Assembly (NCBI GenBank): GCA_002353485.1 | Contig: DEJS01000010.1 | Location: forward strand, 62,001 to 126,000 | From: Prevotella sp. UBA2742 | GTDB taxonomy: Bacteria > Bacteroidota > Bacteroidia > Bacteroidales > Bacteroidaceae | DNA: 64,000 nucleotides | Direction of reading: 5' to 3' | Shown: positions 8,711-15,819 of the stretch, in pieces | How the letters are laid out: the number at the start of each line of letters is the position of its first letter | How positions within the stretch are numbered: the first letter of the stretch is position 1 | Notes under the pieces: generated by a model | Seen by the model: only the letters and a program-made list of their open reading frames with translations | Told to the model about the DNA's origin: nothing | The model's database searches: none | Program-made: the position numbers and the translations under genes

Positions 8711-9547
8711 TTACAACCTGCTTTCCTTGTGCTGGTCGCGCATCTTGCAGGGGAACCAGAACGAGGCAATGGTCTTACGGCCGTTCTCCGTGGTGTCTAT
8801 GTCCAGCTCGCCGTCCAGGGCGTCAATGATGGCCTTGCAGATGCTCAGTCCCAGTTCCGACTTGTCCTTGGTCAGCGTCATCACGTCCTCCTTTTGCAGG
8901 AACGAATAGATGTCGGCTCCTATCAGCTCGGCCTGGCCCATGCCCTGATAGGCAATGGTCACCTTCAGACCGCCGCGCTCGTTGCTGTAGTTGATGATGA
9001 TGTCGCCCTGCGTGGTGTGGTTGGCAGCATTGGTCAGCAGGTGCATCATCAGTTGGTGCATCGAGTTGGTGTCAATGGCTGCCTTGCAGTGGGGCGACAG
9101 GTCTGAGCGCAGGCATACGCCGACTTCCGACTTGGTAATGTTCAGCGCCTCGCGACGGTACGACGCCATCAGCTCGGCCAGGTTCACCTCCACCTTGGTA
9201 AAAGTGGGCATGTTGCCCTCGAAGTTCGACAACTCCAGCAGCTGTGCTATGAAGTCCAGCAGCTGCGTGGTGTTCTTGTTAATCTGCGAGGCCATCTCCT
9301 TCATCTGAGCCGGGTGCAGGTTCACGTCGTTGTCTTCCAAAATAAGATTGCTGTAGCCCAGAATGGCGTTCAGCGGGGTACGCAGGGCGCGGCTTACGTT
9401 GGCTAGAAACACCGACTTCAGCTGCTCGCTCTTCTGCGCCCGTGCTATCTCTCTCCGCAGCCTCCGCGAATAGTAGTGGTGCACAAAGTAGAACGCTACG
9501 GCGAAGACTATCAGCAACAGAATGACGGTTAAAACTATTGTATTCAT
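8711..9547 (-). CDS. degenerate sensor histidine kinase lacking the phospho-acceptor His
   Basis: A 278-residue protein: one N-terminal membrane segment (about 3-23), then a HisKA-like dimerisation helix pair and a HATPase-like domain. The H-box reads FLANVSRALRTPLNAILG, with Arg53 where the autophosphorylated His should be and Ala in place of the following Glu. The G1 box reads VTIAYQGMGQ, with Tyr200 where the ATP-coordinating Asp belongs, and the G2 box is DKSELGLSICK. The N box (HLLTNAANHT) survives. It is therefore probably a pseudokinase. I chose ATG 9547 because the longer frame begins with a TTG inside the -7 promoter box. No response regulator is adjacent. Confidence 0.85.
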   Translation of the reverse strand: MNTIVLTVILLLIVFAVAFYFVHHYYSRRLRREIARAQKSEQLKSVFLANVSRALRTPLNAILGYSNLILEDNDVNLHPAQMKEMASQINKNTTQLLDFIAQLLELSNFEGNMPTFTKVEVNLAELMASYRREALNITKSEVGVCLRSDLSPHCKAAIDTNSMHQLMMHLLTNAANHTTQGDIIINYSNERGGLKVTIAYQGMGQAELIGADIYSFLQKEDVMTLTKDKSELGLSICKAIIDALDGELDIDTTENGRKTIASFWFPCKMRDQHKESRL

Positions 9548-9604
9548 AGCTGTAAACAGTTTTGTTTTTAGTTCAATTACTACCTTTTTCCGTAATATAA
9601 AGCG

Positions 9605-9636
9605 CAAAGTTATAAATTATTTCTATATCCTCCAAG
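9605..9636 (-). promoter_or_regulatory. promoter of the degenerate histidine kinase gene
   Basis: On the minus strand CTTG (9633-9636) is followed after 20 bp by TAACTTTG (9605-9612), a perfect TAnnTTTG match. It shows that the coding start must lie at 9547 and not at 9607. Confidence 0.65.
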
Positions 9637-9665
9637 TTTTTTGAAAAATTTTTTAACTTTATAGG

Positions 9666-9680
9666 TCGAAAATTTTTCGA
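9666..9680. terminator. small AT-rich palindrome between two genes
   Basis: TCGAAAA and TTTTCGA form a 7-bp inverted repeat around one T. It lies in the 401-bp gene-free stretch 9548-9948, which otherwise holds the kinase promoter, the 11-bp repeat hairpin and the TA promoter. Terminator function is only a guess. Confidence 0.3.
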
Positions 9681-9706
9681 TATTCCTGAAATTTCAAGTC
9701 AGGTTC

Positions 9707-9820
9707 ATGTCCGTTTCGTGTCCGCTTCATGTCCAGTATATGTCCAGTATATGTCCAGTATTTGTTCAGTGAATGACTGAACAAGAACTGAAGAAATGGT
9801 GGACGTGTAGTGGACGTGTA
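9707..9820. repeat. 11-bp tandem repeats folding into a long imperfect hairpin
   Basis: Five head-to-tail 11-bp units run from 9707 to 9761; the last three are identical (atgtccagtat). A perfect 9-bp inverted repeat with a 5-bp loop (ttgttcagt 9762-9770, actgaacaa 9776-9784) forms the turn. Two identical inverted-sense units (gtggacgtgta) lie at 9799-9820. The units line up in 11-bp register across the hairpin, with 8 of 11 matches in each of two opposed pairs. Confidence 0.85.
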
Positions 9821-9863
9821 ACAGCATTGTCACCTGCAAGGAAAAATACTTTTCCGTGTATTG

Positions 9864-9895
9864 CTTGCATATATCGAAAATTCTTCGTATCTTTG
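9864..9895 (+). promoter_or_regulatory. promoter upstream of the toxin-antitoxin genes
   Basis: CTTG (9864-9867), a 20-bp spacer and TATCTTTG (9888-9895) fit the Bacteroidetes promoter. The first start codon downstream is 9949. The 5' leader contains the first copy of the 23-bp direct repeat. Confidence 0.65.
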
Positions 9896-9910
9896 CCACG
9901 TAATTAAGTT

Positions 9911-9933
9911 ATCAACGTAAAACGACAAGAAAG
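9911..9933 (+). repeat. left copy of 23-bp direct repeat flanking the TA module
   Basis: The sequence starting atcaacgtaaaacgac and ending caagaaag recurs at 10534-10556 with one mismatch. The two copies bracket the toxin-antitoxin genes. Confidence 0.85.
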
Positions 9934-9948
9934 GAGAGACCGTAGGTT

Positions 9949-10215
9949 ATGAAGAAACAAAGCAATCCACACGATGCGACGGACATGGCTGCAGAGCCCA
10001 TTGCAGCTACGTTTTCTGGTGTGCGTGATATTTCGAGGGTAGGACGTTTTAGCATTCCTGACGAGATGGATCCTGGCGTTGGTCCATATACAATGGACGA
10101 GATAGACAAGCAGTTGCAAGAGGCAGAAGAAACGCTTCGAAGTCCCAAACAGTGGTCTACACTACAGGAAATATTGTCTGACTTTAAACAAGAACACGTC
10201 TCATGGTTCAGGTAA
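9949..10215 (+). CDS. putative antitoxin of a RelE/ParE-type TA pair
   Basis: An 88-residue protein with no domain I can name with certainty. The first half is polar and likely disordered. The second half (YTMDEIDKQLQEAEETL onward) is an acidic helix, the usual layout for an antitoxin C-terminus that wraps its toxin. It overlaps the toxin gene by 13 bp, which is typical of translationally coupled TA operons. The promoter is at 9864-9895. The module is bracketed by 23-bp direct repeats and is more AT-rich than neighbouring core genes. It is assigned as antitoxin from position and shape, not from a recognised fold. Confidence 0.7.
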   Translation: MKKQSNPHDATDMAAEPIAATFSGVRDISRVGRFSIPDEMDPGVGPYTMDEIDKQLQEAEETLRSPKQWSTLQEILSDFKQEHVSWFR

Positions 10216-10523
10216 TCTGGCAGGCCAAGGCGCGCAAAAAGCTGGAAAAGACGCTTGTATTCTCATATAATGAGTTTGGAAAGACAACAATGGAGCGTTT
10301 CATCCTTGAATTGGAATTAATAGAAAAAAGACTTCGAAAATTTCCAGCCTCTTACCCGCCAATCCAGCTGTTAAAAGATAAAAAGCGTAAGTATAGAGGA
10401 GCCATGGTGATGGACAATTTCTTGATAGTTTACTATCATGCGTCTTCTTCTAAAAATGTTCGGGTAGTAGATTTTTGGGATATGCGTAGAAGTCCGGAAG
10501 TTCTTATTAAGAGCATAAGATGA
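10203..10523 (+). CDS. RelE/ParE-family toxin
   Basis: A 106-residue basic protein with the RelE/ParE superfamily pattern. It begins VIWQAKARKKLEKTL, then has a long helix, then KYRGAMVMDNFLIVYYH and VRVVDFWDMRRSPE. These match the R-x..Y-x-I-x-Y and hydrophobic-strand-then-D(F/I)WD.R.(S/D)P ending of ParE-like toxins. RelE members cut mRNA on the ribosome and ParE members poison gyrase; the sequence alone does not decide which. It overlaps the upstream antitoxin gene by 13 bp. The right 23-bp repeat begins 10 bp after the stop, followed by the leader of the large secreted protein. Confidence 0.85.
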   Translation: MVQVIWQAKARKKLEKTLVFSYNEFGKTTMERFILELELIEKRLRKFPASYPPIQLLKDKKRKYRGAMVMDNFLIVYYHASSSKNVRVVDFWDMRRSPEVLIKSIR

Positions 10524-10533
10524 GATAAAGGTA

Positions 10534-10556
10534 ATCAACGTAAAGCGACAAGAAAG
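10534..10556 (+). repeat. right copy of 23-bp direct repeat flanking the TA module
   Basis: Matches 9911-9933 at 22 of 23 positions. It lies 24 bp before the start of the large secreted protein, that is, in its leader. Confidence 0.85.
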
Positions 10557-10580
10557 AATCTAAATTTAAATAATACGATT

Positions 10581-13500
10581 ATGATGAAACAACTATTACT
10601 TAACCAAAGAAAGACGGGTGGCCGGGTGACCTCGCTGCTCGTGGTGCTGCTAACAACGTTAGCCATGACGCTGCTGCCGCAACGGGCGTGCGCTGATGTA
10701 ACGGTGGGGTTTACGGGATATGGCAATGACGTAATAACAGGCAACCCCTGCAATTGGAATGTCGTTGGAGGGAGTAATATCTCTTTTACAGCAGATGAAG
10801 GTTTGGGAGCAAGCGTTCCGGTTACAGGAACAACGGCTTTTATGGTGACCTCGGCTTTCTCATTCTCTGGCGAAGTAAATAGCATCTCGCTTGAGATGGA
10901 GTATTCTGAAGGATTGACCATTAAGGCTTATTACGTCGAAGCGAGTGGGAACAGTACAAATCTTTCTGCAAACAACTCTTTCGATTATGCTAATGGCATG
11001 TACACACTAACATTGTCGAATGTTGCATCGTTGAAAGAACACAGTATTCAGTTGCAATTCACGACTAATTCAGACAATTGCCAGATATCAAAATGGAAAG
11101 GCATCACGGTTGGTGGCAATGTCAGTCTTAACGTGCCTGTAACGTACTACGGCATAACGGTTGCAGGTGTGCAGGTGACGAGCGAGAATATTCAACAATT
11201 TAAGGGCGTCAGTTTCTCTGATGGCATTTTATCGCTCGAAGATGCTAATCTCACTGGAGGGTTGGAGGTGGATTGGAGCACTTTCGCTAATAGCGGTTTC
11301 AAAATTAACATTACAGGCGAAAATACAATTGCCGCAGCTACAGAAGGTTCTGCTATCAGTTCGAATTCTGAGTCCGCTACTATTGCATTGACTTTCAGCG
11401 GGACAGGAAAACTGACGCTGACTAATGACGGAACCAACCCACTGACGAGCGGATTCGATATCAGTTTCCAGGATAATTTGGGTACGTCTGCCTCGTTGAC
11501 AAGCGGAGAAATTGAAACGGCTACCATCAGTACGATGTACAACCTTTTTGTAGCCGGCACTCGCGTGTCGGAAGCAAATAAGGGTGATGTCTTGGGCGAC
11601 GTCTTGGGCGACGATAATGCTACGGTGTCCTATGACCCAGAAAACAGCATTCTGACGTTGGATGCAGTGCAACTGCCAATGGGTATTCAGACATCGATGG
11701 AGAATCTTACTATCAAGGTGAGGGGAACTAATACGGTTTATTCTGAGGATGGTAATCTTGCTCCCATTGCCTATAGTGGCCAAAACAATGTCGGTGGTAC
11801 GTTGACCATCATCAAAGATGATACTTATGCAGATGGTATTTGTTCACTGAATCTGATTAGCTATGCAGAAGTCTCAGCCATTACGGGCTTTAGTAATGTA
11901 GAGTATGGCGATGGCATGTCGTTGGCTGCAGCTTATGGCACAGAGTACAGTACAACGGGTAAATATTACTATAATTCATCATTGGAGGGCGCTGCCGCTG
12001 TCCCGTATGTTTCCAAAGTAACCATCACCTCGGCTACACTTTATCCGTTGTGGTTTAGTACTTGGGATGGTCAAGTGCAAGTAACCAGTGAGAATGCTGA
12101 CGATATTACGGGCAGTGAGAATGAGAGTGGTGATCCTTGCCTTTCCTATGATGTAGAAACAAACACGTTGGTCTTTAATGATTTCTCGAATGAAATAAAC
12201 GGCAATGCAGTCAGCAGTAACCTATCAGCATTGAACGTTTCACTCGTTGGTAATTCAACAATGTTGTTGGGTGAAGAATATACTGGCTTTACGAGCTATA
12301 ATGAAGATGCCGTGCTGACCTTTAAGACCAGTGATGATTCGCCTGGCAGTTTGTCAGTGATGGCTACAACCTTAGCATCAGGGTTCAGTGATATACAGTA
12401 TCAGAATGACTTGGTGTCTACAATGGATGCTGATGGTTATGGCTTCAATATCTCTGTGCCGCCTTATGGTTTGATAGTCTATACTGAAGGTACTGAAGGC
12501 GAGCCTAATGGTGTACAGGTGACAAAGAAGAATCGTGCTGATGTACTGGGTGATGGTGGTACTGTTCAGTTCAATGGTAACAGCCGTCTGGTGCTGAATG
12601 GTGCACAGCTGACGAAGATAGAGACAGGACTCGAAAGGGGAGCTGAACTGGAGCTATACTTGAATGGGGCGAATATCATTTCTGGCAGTACCTCGGCCAT
12701 TATAGATACCAACCAGGGGATGCCGAAACTGGTCATTGTGACTGACGGCAACAATCCGGGCTCGCTGACGCTGGATGCTACAGGTGGTGTCATCCAGGGC
12801 TTCCAGCCGGTTGAAATCAAGCAGCCTCTGGCCATTATGTCACCAGAGGGCGCAACATCGCTGATAGGCAATGCTGCTACCATTACATCAGCTTATGTCG
12901 GAGCACCTCTTGGCCTAATTGTTGATGGTGTGTCAAGTACTCCTCAGACCACGGAGACAGCCATTAACTATTCTGATATAAGTGGTGCTAACGAACCTGT
13001 GGCCGCCAGCGCTCTGACCAATTTAGTCATCAACAATGTGCTTTATACGCTGAATGATGACGGCACGGTAGGTTCTCCTGATGGTTACGATGGTAGTCGT
13101 GATCAGATAGTGCTGAACAGCACGATGACGGACGACGATGTATCCGATATAAATGTCAGAGTGGAGGGCGGAACGCTTGTTCCAGGAACTAAGGATTATG
13201 CAGATAGGTTCAAGGGACTCACCTTCATGGTACCAGCTGACATGGGAACCATCACGTTGAATACAAAGACTGACCTAGCTCACGAGTTCCATCTGAAGGT
13301 AGGTGGGCAGGATCCTATAACGGTGATAAATTACACCGATAATAATGACGTTGGTTGGGTGGTAGACTATACTGTCTCGAAGTCTACTTATGTCTATTTG
13401 TATTTGGTAAAAAAGAGTAGTGCCACTGCTCCCGGTTACGGCGGTCACCGTGCAGGACCGAAGGCTACCATCTCGGGTGGTATCGGTGGCATGAAGGTGG

Positions 13501-14597
13501 AGTCGAGCAGCATCGCCGTCGTGCCAGAGCCCTCTACACCGTACTTACAGATGACGACCAGCGACTACACCACGGCTGCCGACGGCAGCAAGTACGGCAT
13601 CAAGGTGACCAACACGGCTGTTACCGACCTGCCAGACAATGCCTTTGCCACGGCTTCGCCTGCTCCGGCCTACAGCGGCAACAGGGCACCTGCTGGCGCC
13701 ATATCGTACATAGACCTGAGCGAGACCAAGATAACGGGTAAGGTGTACAACCGTACTTCAGGAGCCTTCGCAGGCGTACCTGTAAACACCGTCATCTATC
13801 TGCCGGCCGGCAACACGGCCGTAGGTCCTAACTTCGTTATTGGCGGCGTCTGCGAAGACATGCAGCTGGATGCCAGCACAGAGGAGGCCTTCGAGCTGTC
13901 AAAGGACTTCACCGCTGCCAAGGCCTCCTTCGACCGCTCGTTCACTGCAGGCAAGGACGCCCACGACAACGCCAAGTGCTACACCGTCTACCTGCCTTAT
14001 GCAGTGAACATCGCCAAGACGGGTGGCGACTTCTTCACCTGTGGCGAGTACGATGCAGCGACGGGTACCATCAACATGACCAATGTGACGGCACCTAACC
14101 TCGAGGCCAACACTGCCTACATCTACACGCCCGCTGCCGACGGCACGATGAGCCCCATGACGAGCGTCAAGGTGGTGAAGCCCACTGCCGCTGCGGCTAA
14201 CCCGGAGAACGCATTGGAGACTACAGGCCTGCATGGTGTTTACGAGTACCACCAGTGGACATCAGAGCCCGGCAACGTCTACTGCTTCGCTGCTGGCGAC
14301 GCTACAGCCGTGAACGGCAAGGACATCAAGGCCGGTCAGTTTGTCAAGGTGGGCAGTGGTACCCACATCAAGCCCTTCCGTGCCTACCTGCGCATCAACG
14401 TGCCTGCCGGAGGTTCGGCTCCTGAGTACGTGGCAGTAGACTGGGGCAACGGCACCACCAGCATCGTGCCGCTGGACAAGACGCAGGTCAGCCAGGACGC
14501 TGACGGGTGGTACACCATCACCGGTTTCCGCCTGCCCGCCAAGCCCACAGAGAGAGGTATCTATATTCACAACAACAAAAAGACCATTGTAAAATGA
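10581..14597 (+). CDS. large secreted repeat protein, adhesin-like
   Basis: A 1338-residue exported protein. The signal peptide ends near residue 39 (QRACA). From about residue 190 to 800 there are at least five diverged repeats. Each opens with a Y(G/N)(I/L)xVxGxxV-like strand and continues through an N.(A/G)DVLGD..TVS motif, a LTL..A.L strand, and a G.NTI or GxNxI turn. They suggest stacked beta-domains. The tail from about 950 is different, more GC-rich, and ends DGWYTITGFRLP...GIYIHNNKKTIVK, like the anchoring or sorting tails of other Prevotella secreted proteins. Residues DVLGDVLGD record a recent 12-bp duplication. The gene may share transcription with the TA pair. Function is unknown; an adhesin or matrix protein is a guess. 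Confidence 0.8.
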   Translation: MMKQLLLNQRKTGGRVTSLLVVLLTTLAMTLLPQRACADVTVGFTGYGNDVITGNPCNWNVVGGSNISFTADEGLGASVPVTGTTAFMVTSAFSFSGEVNSISLEMEYSEGLTIKAYYVEASGNSTNLSANNSFDYANGMYTLTLSNVASLKEHSIQLQFTTNSDNCQISKWKGITVGGNVSLNVPVTYYGITVAGVQVTSENIQQFKGVSFSDGILSLEDANLTGGLEVDWSTFANSGFKINITGENTIAAATEGSAISSNSESATIALTFSGTGKLTLTNDGTNPLTSGFDISFQDNLGTSASLTSGEIETATISTMYNLFVAGTRVSEANKGDVLGDVLGDDNATVSYDPENSILTLDAVQLPMGIQTSMENLTIKVRGTNTVYSEDGNLAPIAYSGQNNVGGTLTIIKDDTYADGICSLNLISYAEVSAITGFSNVEYGDGMSLAAAYGTEYSTTGKYYYNSSLEGAAAVPYVSKVTITSATLYPLWFSTWDGQVQVTSENADDITGSENESGDPCLSYDVETNTLVFNDFSNEINGNAVSSNLSALNVSLVGNSTMLLGEEYTGFTSYNEDAVLTFKTSDDSPGSLSVMATTLASGFSDIQYQNDLVSTMDADGYGFNISVPPYGLIVYTEGTEGEPNGVQVTKKNRADVLGDGGTVQFNGNSRLVLNGAQLTKIETGLERGAELELYLNGANIISGSTSAIIDTNQGMPKLVIVTDGNNPGSLTLDATGGVIQGFQPVEIKQPLAIMSPEGATSLIGNAATITSAYVGAPLGLIVDGVSSTPQTTETAINYSDISGANEPVAASALTNLVINNVLYTLNDDGTVGSPDGYDGSRDQIVLNSTMTDDDVSDINVRVEGGTLVPGTKDYADRFKGLTFMVPADMGTITLNTKTDLAHEFHLKVGGQDPITVINYTDNNDVGWVVDYTVSKSTYVYLYLVKKSSATAPGYGGHRAGPKATISGGIGGMKVESSSIAVVPEPSTPYLQMTTSDYTTAADGSKYGIKVTNTAVTDLPDNAFATASPAPAYSGNRAPAGAISYIDLSETKITGKVYNRTSGAFAGVPVNTVIYLPAGNTAVGPNFVIGGVCEDMQLDASTEEAFELSKDFTAAKASFDRSFTAGKDAHDNAKCYTVYLPYAVNIAKTGGDFFTCGEYDAATGTINMTNVTAPNLEANTAYIYTPAADGTMSPMTSVKVVKPTAAAANPENALETTGLHGVYEYHQWTSEPGNVYCFAAGDATAVNGKDIKAGQFVKVGSGTHIKPFRAYLRINVPAGGSAPEYVAVDWGNGTTSIVPLDKTQVSQDADGWYTITGFRLPAKPTERGIYIHNNKKTIVK

Positions 14598-14776
14598 ATA
14601 AGAAGCAGTATATAGTTCCCGAAATGCAGACAGTGCCCCTGAGACTTCAGGGTGCACTGCTTACTGCCAGCGAAGTGATGAACAACGGTGAGGCAGGTGC
14701 CCCCGACATGATGCCTATGGACGCTGACGAGATTCAGAACAACATCATGAACGAGATAATAGGCTTCCCATTCTGA
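14594..14776 (+). CDS. 60-residue peptide coupled to the secreted repeat protein
   Basis: The ATG at 14594 overlaps the stop of the preceding gene (ATGA), so translation is probably coupled. The product begins MNKKQYIVPEMQTVPLRLQG, continues with a short hydrophobic LLTASEVM stretch, and ends acidic then hydrophobic (IIGFPF). I recognise the pattern K-K-x-Y-x-x-P-x-M...L..LL..S from many short, unnamed Prevotella/Bacteroides proteins, but I know no function. It has no signal peptide. A longer frame opening upstream at 14507 lies inside the larger gene and is not used. Confidence 0.75.
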   Translation: MNKKQYIVPEMQTVPLRLQGALLTASEVMNNGEAGAPDMMPMDADEIQNNIMNEIIGFPF

Positions 14777-14821
14777 TTTCCTGCTTTTTTTTGAGGTTTT
14801 TCGAAAAAAGTAGGGAAAAAG

Positions 14822-14853
14822 TTTGGCGGTTTCAGAAAAAGTGCGTACCTTTG
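14822..14853 (+). promoter_or_regulatory. promoter of the tRNA-Arg gene
   Basis: TTTG (14822-14825), a 20-bp spacer, then TACCTTTG (14846-14853) and CACCC. This is a textbook Bacteroidetes promoter 56 bp before the tRNA. Confidence 0.8.
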
Positions 14854-14909
14854 CACCCGCAAATCAGAAATGAGGAGCCCGATGGTTTGGTGACAAACTG
14901 GAGAACGGA

Positions 14910-14983
14910 GGTTCCGTAGCTCAACTGAATAGAGCATCTGACTACGGATCAGAAGGTTGTGGGTTTGAATCCCGCCGGAATCA
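14910..14983 (+). tRNA. tRNA-Arg (anticodon ACG)
   Basis: A full cloverleaf can be drawn. The acceptor stem pairs 14910-14916 with 14976-14982 (one G-U), and the D stem is GCTC/GAGC. The anticodon stem is TCTGA/TCAGA with loop CTACGGA, giving anticodon ACG at 14944-14946. The T arm is GTGGG/CCCGC around TTTGAAT. The discriminator is A and CCA is not encoded. ACG reads CGU/CGC/CGA codons after conversion of A34 to inosine. Confidence 0.95.
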
Positions 14984-14995
14984 CAAAAAGAAGAG

Positions 14996-15036
14996 TCCCA
15001 AGTGAAAGTTGACTTTCACTTGGGATTTTCCTTTTT
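14996..15036 (+). terminator. rho-independent terminator after tRNA-Arg
   Basis: A perfect 14-bp inverted repeat (14996-15009 with 15012-15025) is followed by TTTTCCTTTTT. It separates the tRNA from the convergent barrel gene and may work in both directions. Confidence 0.9.
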
Positions 15037-15056
15037 GTGTTATCCAGCCTGTGGCC

Positions 15057-15623
15057 TTATAGCGGAAGCACGTAGCCTACGGTAATCTGGAACACGCTGT
15101 TACGAATGCTGCCTCCGTTCTTGTTAATCTTCGTTACGCCCAGGTTGTAGCGTGCGTCAATGACGAAGTCGGAAATCTGATAGGAAGCACCAATGGGAAT
15201 GCTGAGGTCGATGCTCTGCATGGCGTCCTTGACGTCGTATTCGCTCTTGTCGGCCTTTTGCTTTGCCGATGCCACGAAGGCTGGCTGCAAGCCAATCTTC
15301 AGCGCAAAGTCGGGTGTGATGTAGAAGTTGGCCAGAACGGGAATGTTGATGAAGTTGTAGTTCAGCTTCAGGTCGCCGTCGCCGCTGCATCCCTGCATGG
15401 AATAGAACACACCGGCCGAGACACCTATCAGCGGCGTGGCCTGATACATGCCGTCTACGCCGGCCACAAGGCCTACCTTGATGCTGTTGTTGCTGACGTC
15501 GCCTGCCAGGTTGGCCAGGTTCATACCTACCTTAGGAGTAATGCTCCACACACCAGCCTTGCGCTGGGCACTTGCTGCGATGGTCATCGACAACATCACA
15601 ACGAGAATCATGATTTTCTTCAT
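15057..15623 (-). CDS. outer-membrane beta-barrel protein (PorT-like)
   Basis: A 188-residue protein with a signal peptide (MKKIMILVVMLSMTIAASAQ). It has the alternating pattern of a small 8-stranded barrel: GVWSITPKVGMNLANLAGD at the start, LKLNYNFINIPVLANFYI in the middle, and a final strand FQITVGYVLPL ending in a hydrophobic residue. The phrase YNFINIPVLA is typical of the PorT/opacity-type outer-membrane families of Bacteroidetes. Its function is probably structural or adhesive, and no catalytic residues are expected. It is transcribed divergently from the LytTR regulator; the shared 196-bp region holds a candidate LytTR operator, so it is a likely target of that regulator (inference). 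Confidence 0.87.
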   Translation of the reverse strand: MKKIMILVVMLSMTIAASAQRKAGVWSITPKVGMNLANLAGDVSNNSIKVGLVAGVDGMYQATPLIGVSAGVFYSMQGCSGDGDLKLNYNFINIPVLANFYITPDFALKIGLQPAFVASAKQKADKSEYDVKDAMQSIDLSIPIGASYQISDFVIDARYNLGVTKINKNGGSIRNSVFQITVGYVLPL

Positions 15624-15673
15624 ACGCTAAATGTTTGATGGTTAGTAATTAGGATAACTCTTCTTGTCTATTG

Positions 15674-15681
15674 CAAATATA
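15674..15681 (-). promoter_or_regulatory. -7 box of the barrel-protein promoter
   Basis: TATATTTG on the minus strand, 51 bp upstream of the start codon. No clear -33 TTTG was found, which would fit an activator-dependent promoter. Confidence 0.55.
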
Positions 15682-15722
15682 CAAAAAAGAATCGTTCGCA
15701 GAGGGCTTACGAGGGGTGTTTT

Positions 15723-15752
15723 TGACGAACTATGCCTTTTGAGTGACGAACT
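15723..15752. promoter_or_regulatory. candidate LytTR operator (two 9-bp direct repeats)
   Basis: TGACGAACT occurs twice, at 15723-15731 and 15744-15752, separated by 12 bp, so the starts are 21 bp or two helical turns apart. Paired 9-bp direct repeats with about this spacing are the known binding format of LytTR-domain regulators such as AgrA and ComE. The site lies between a LytTR gene and a divergent outer-membrane gene. Confidence 0.55.
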
Positions 15753-15785
15753 GGCATGGTGCGCAAATATTTACGGCGGAAAGCT

Positions 15786-15815
15786 TTTGGTTTTCGTTTT
15801 TTTTTATTAACTTCG
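15786..15815 (+). promoter_or_regulatory. weak promoter of the LytTR regulator gene
   Basis: TTTG (15786-15789), an 18-bp spacer and TAACTTCG (15808-15815), one mismatch to TAnnTTTG. It ends 4 bp before the start codon, so the message would be leaderless or nearly so. Confidence 0.4.
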
Positions 15816-15819
15816 CCAC

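Noticed and set aside
9707..9761. Possible CRISPR array
   Set aside because: Units are contiguous 11-mers with no spacers and no cas genes are nearby; the same applies to the arrays at 23359 and 47073.
9705..9899. 64-codon minus-strand frame across the 11-bp repeats
   Set aside because: Its start lies in the TA promoter region and most of its length is repeat DNA; no sign of a real protein.
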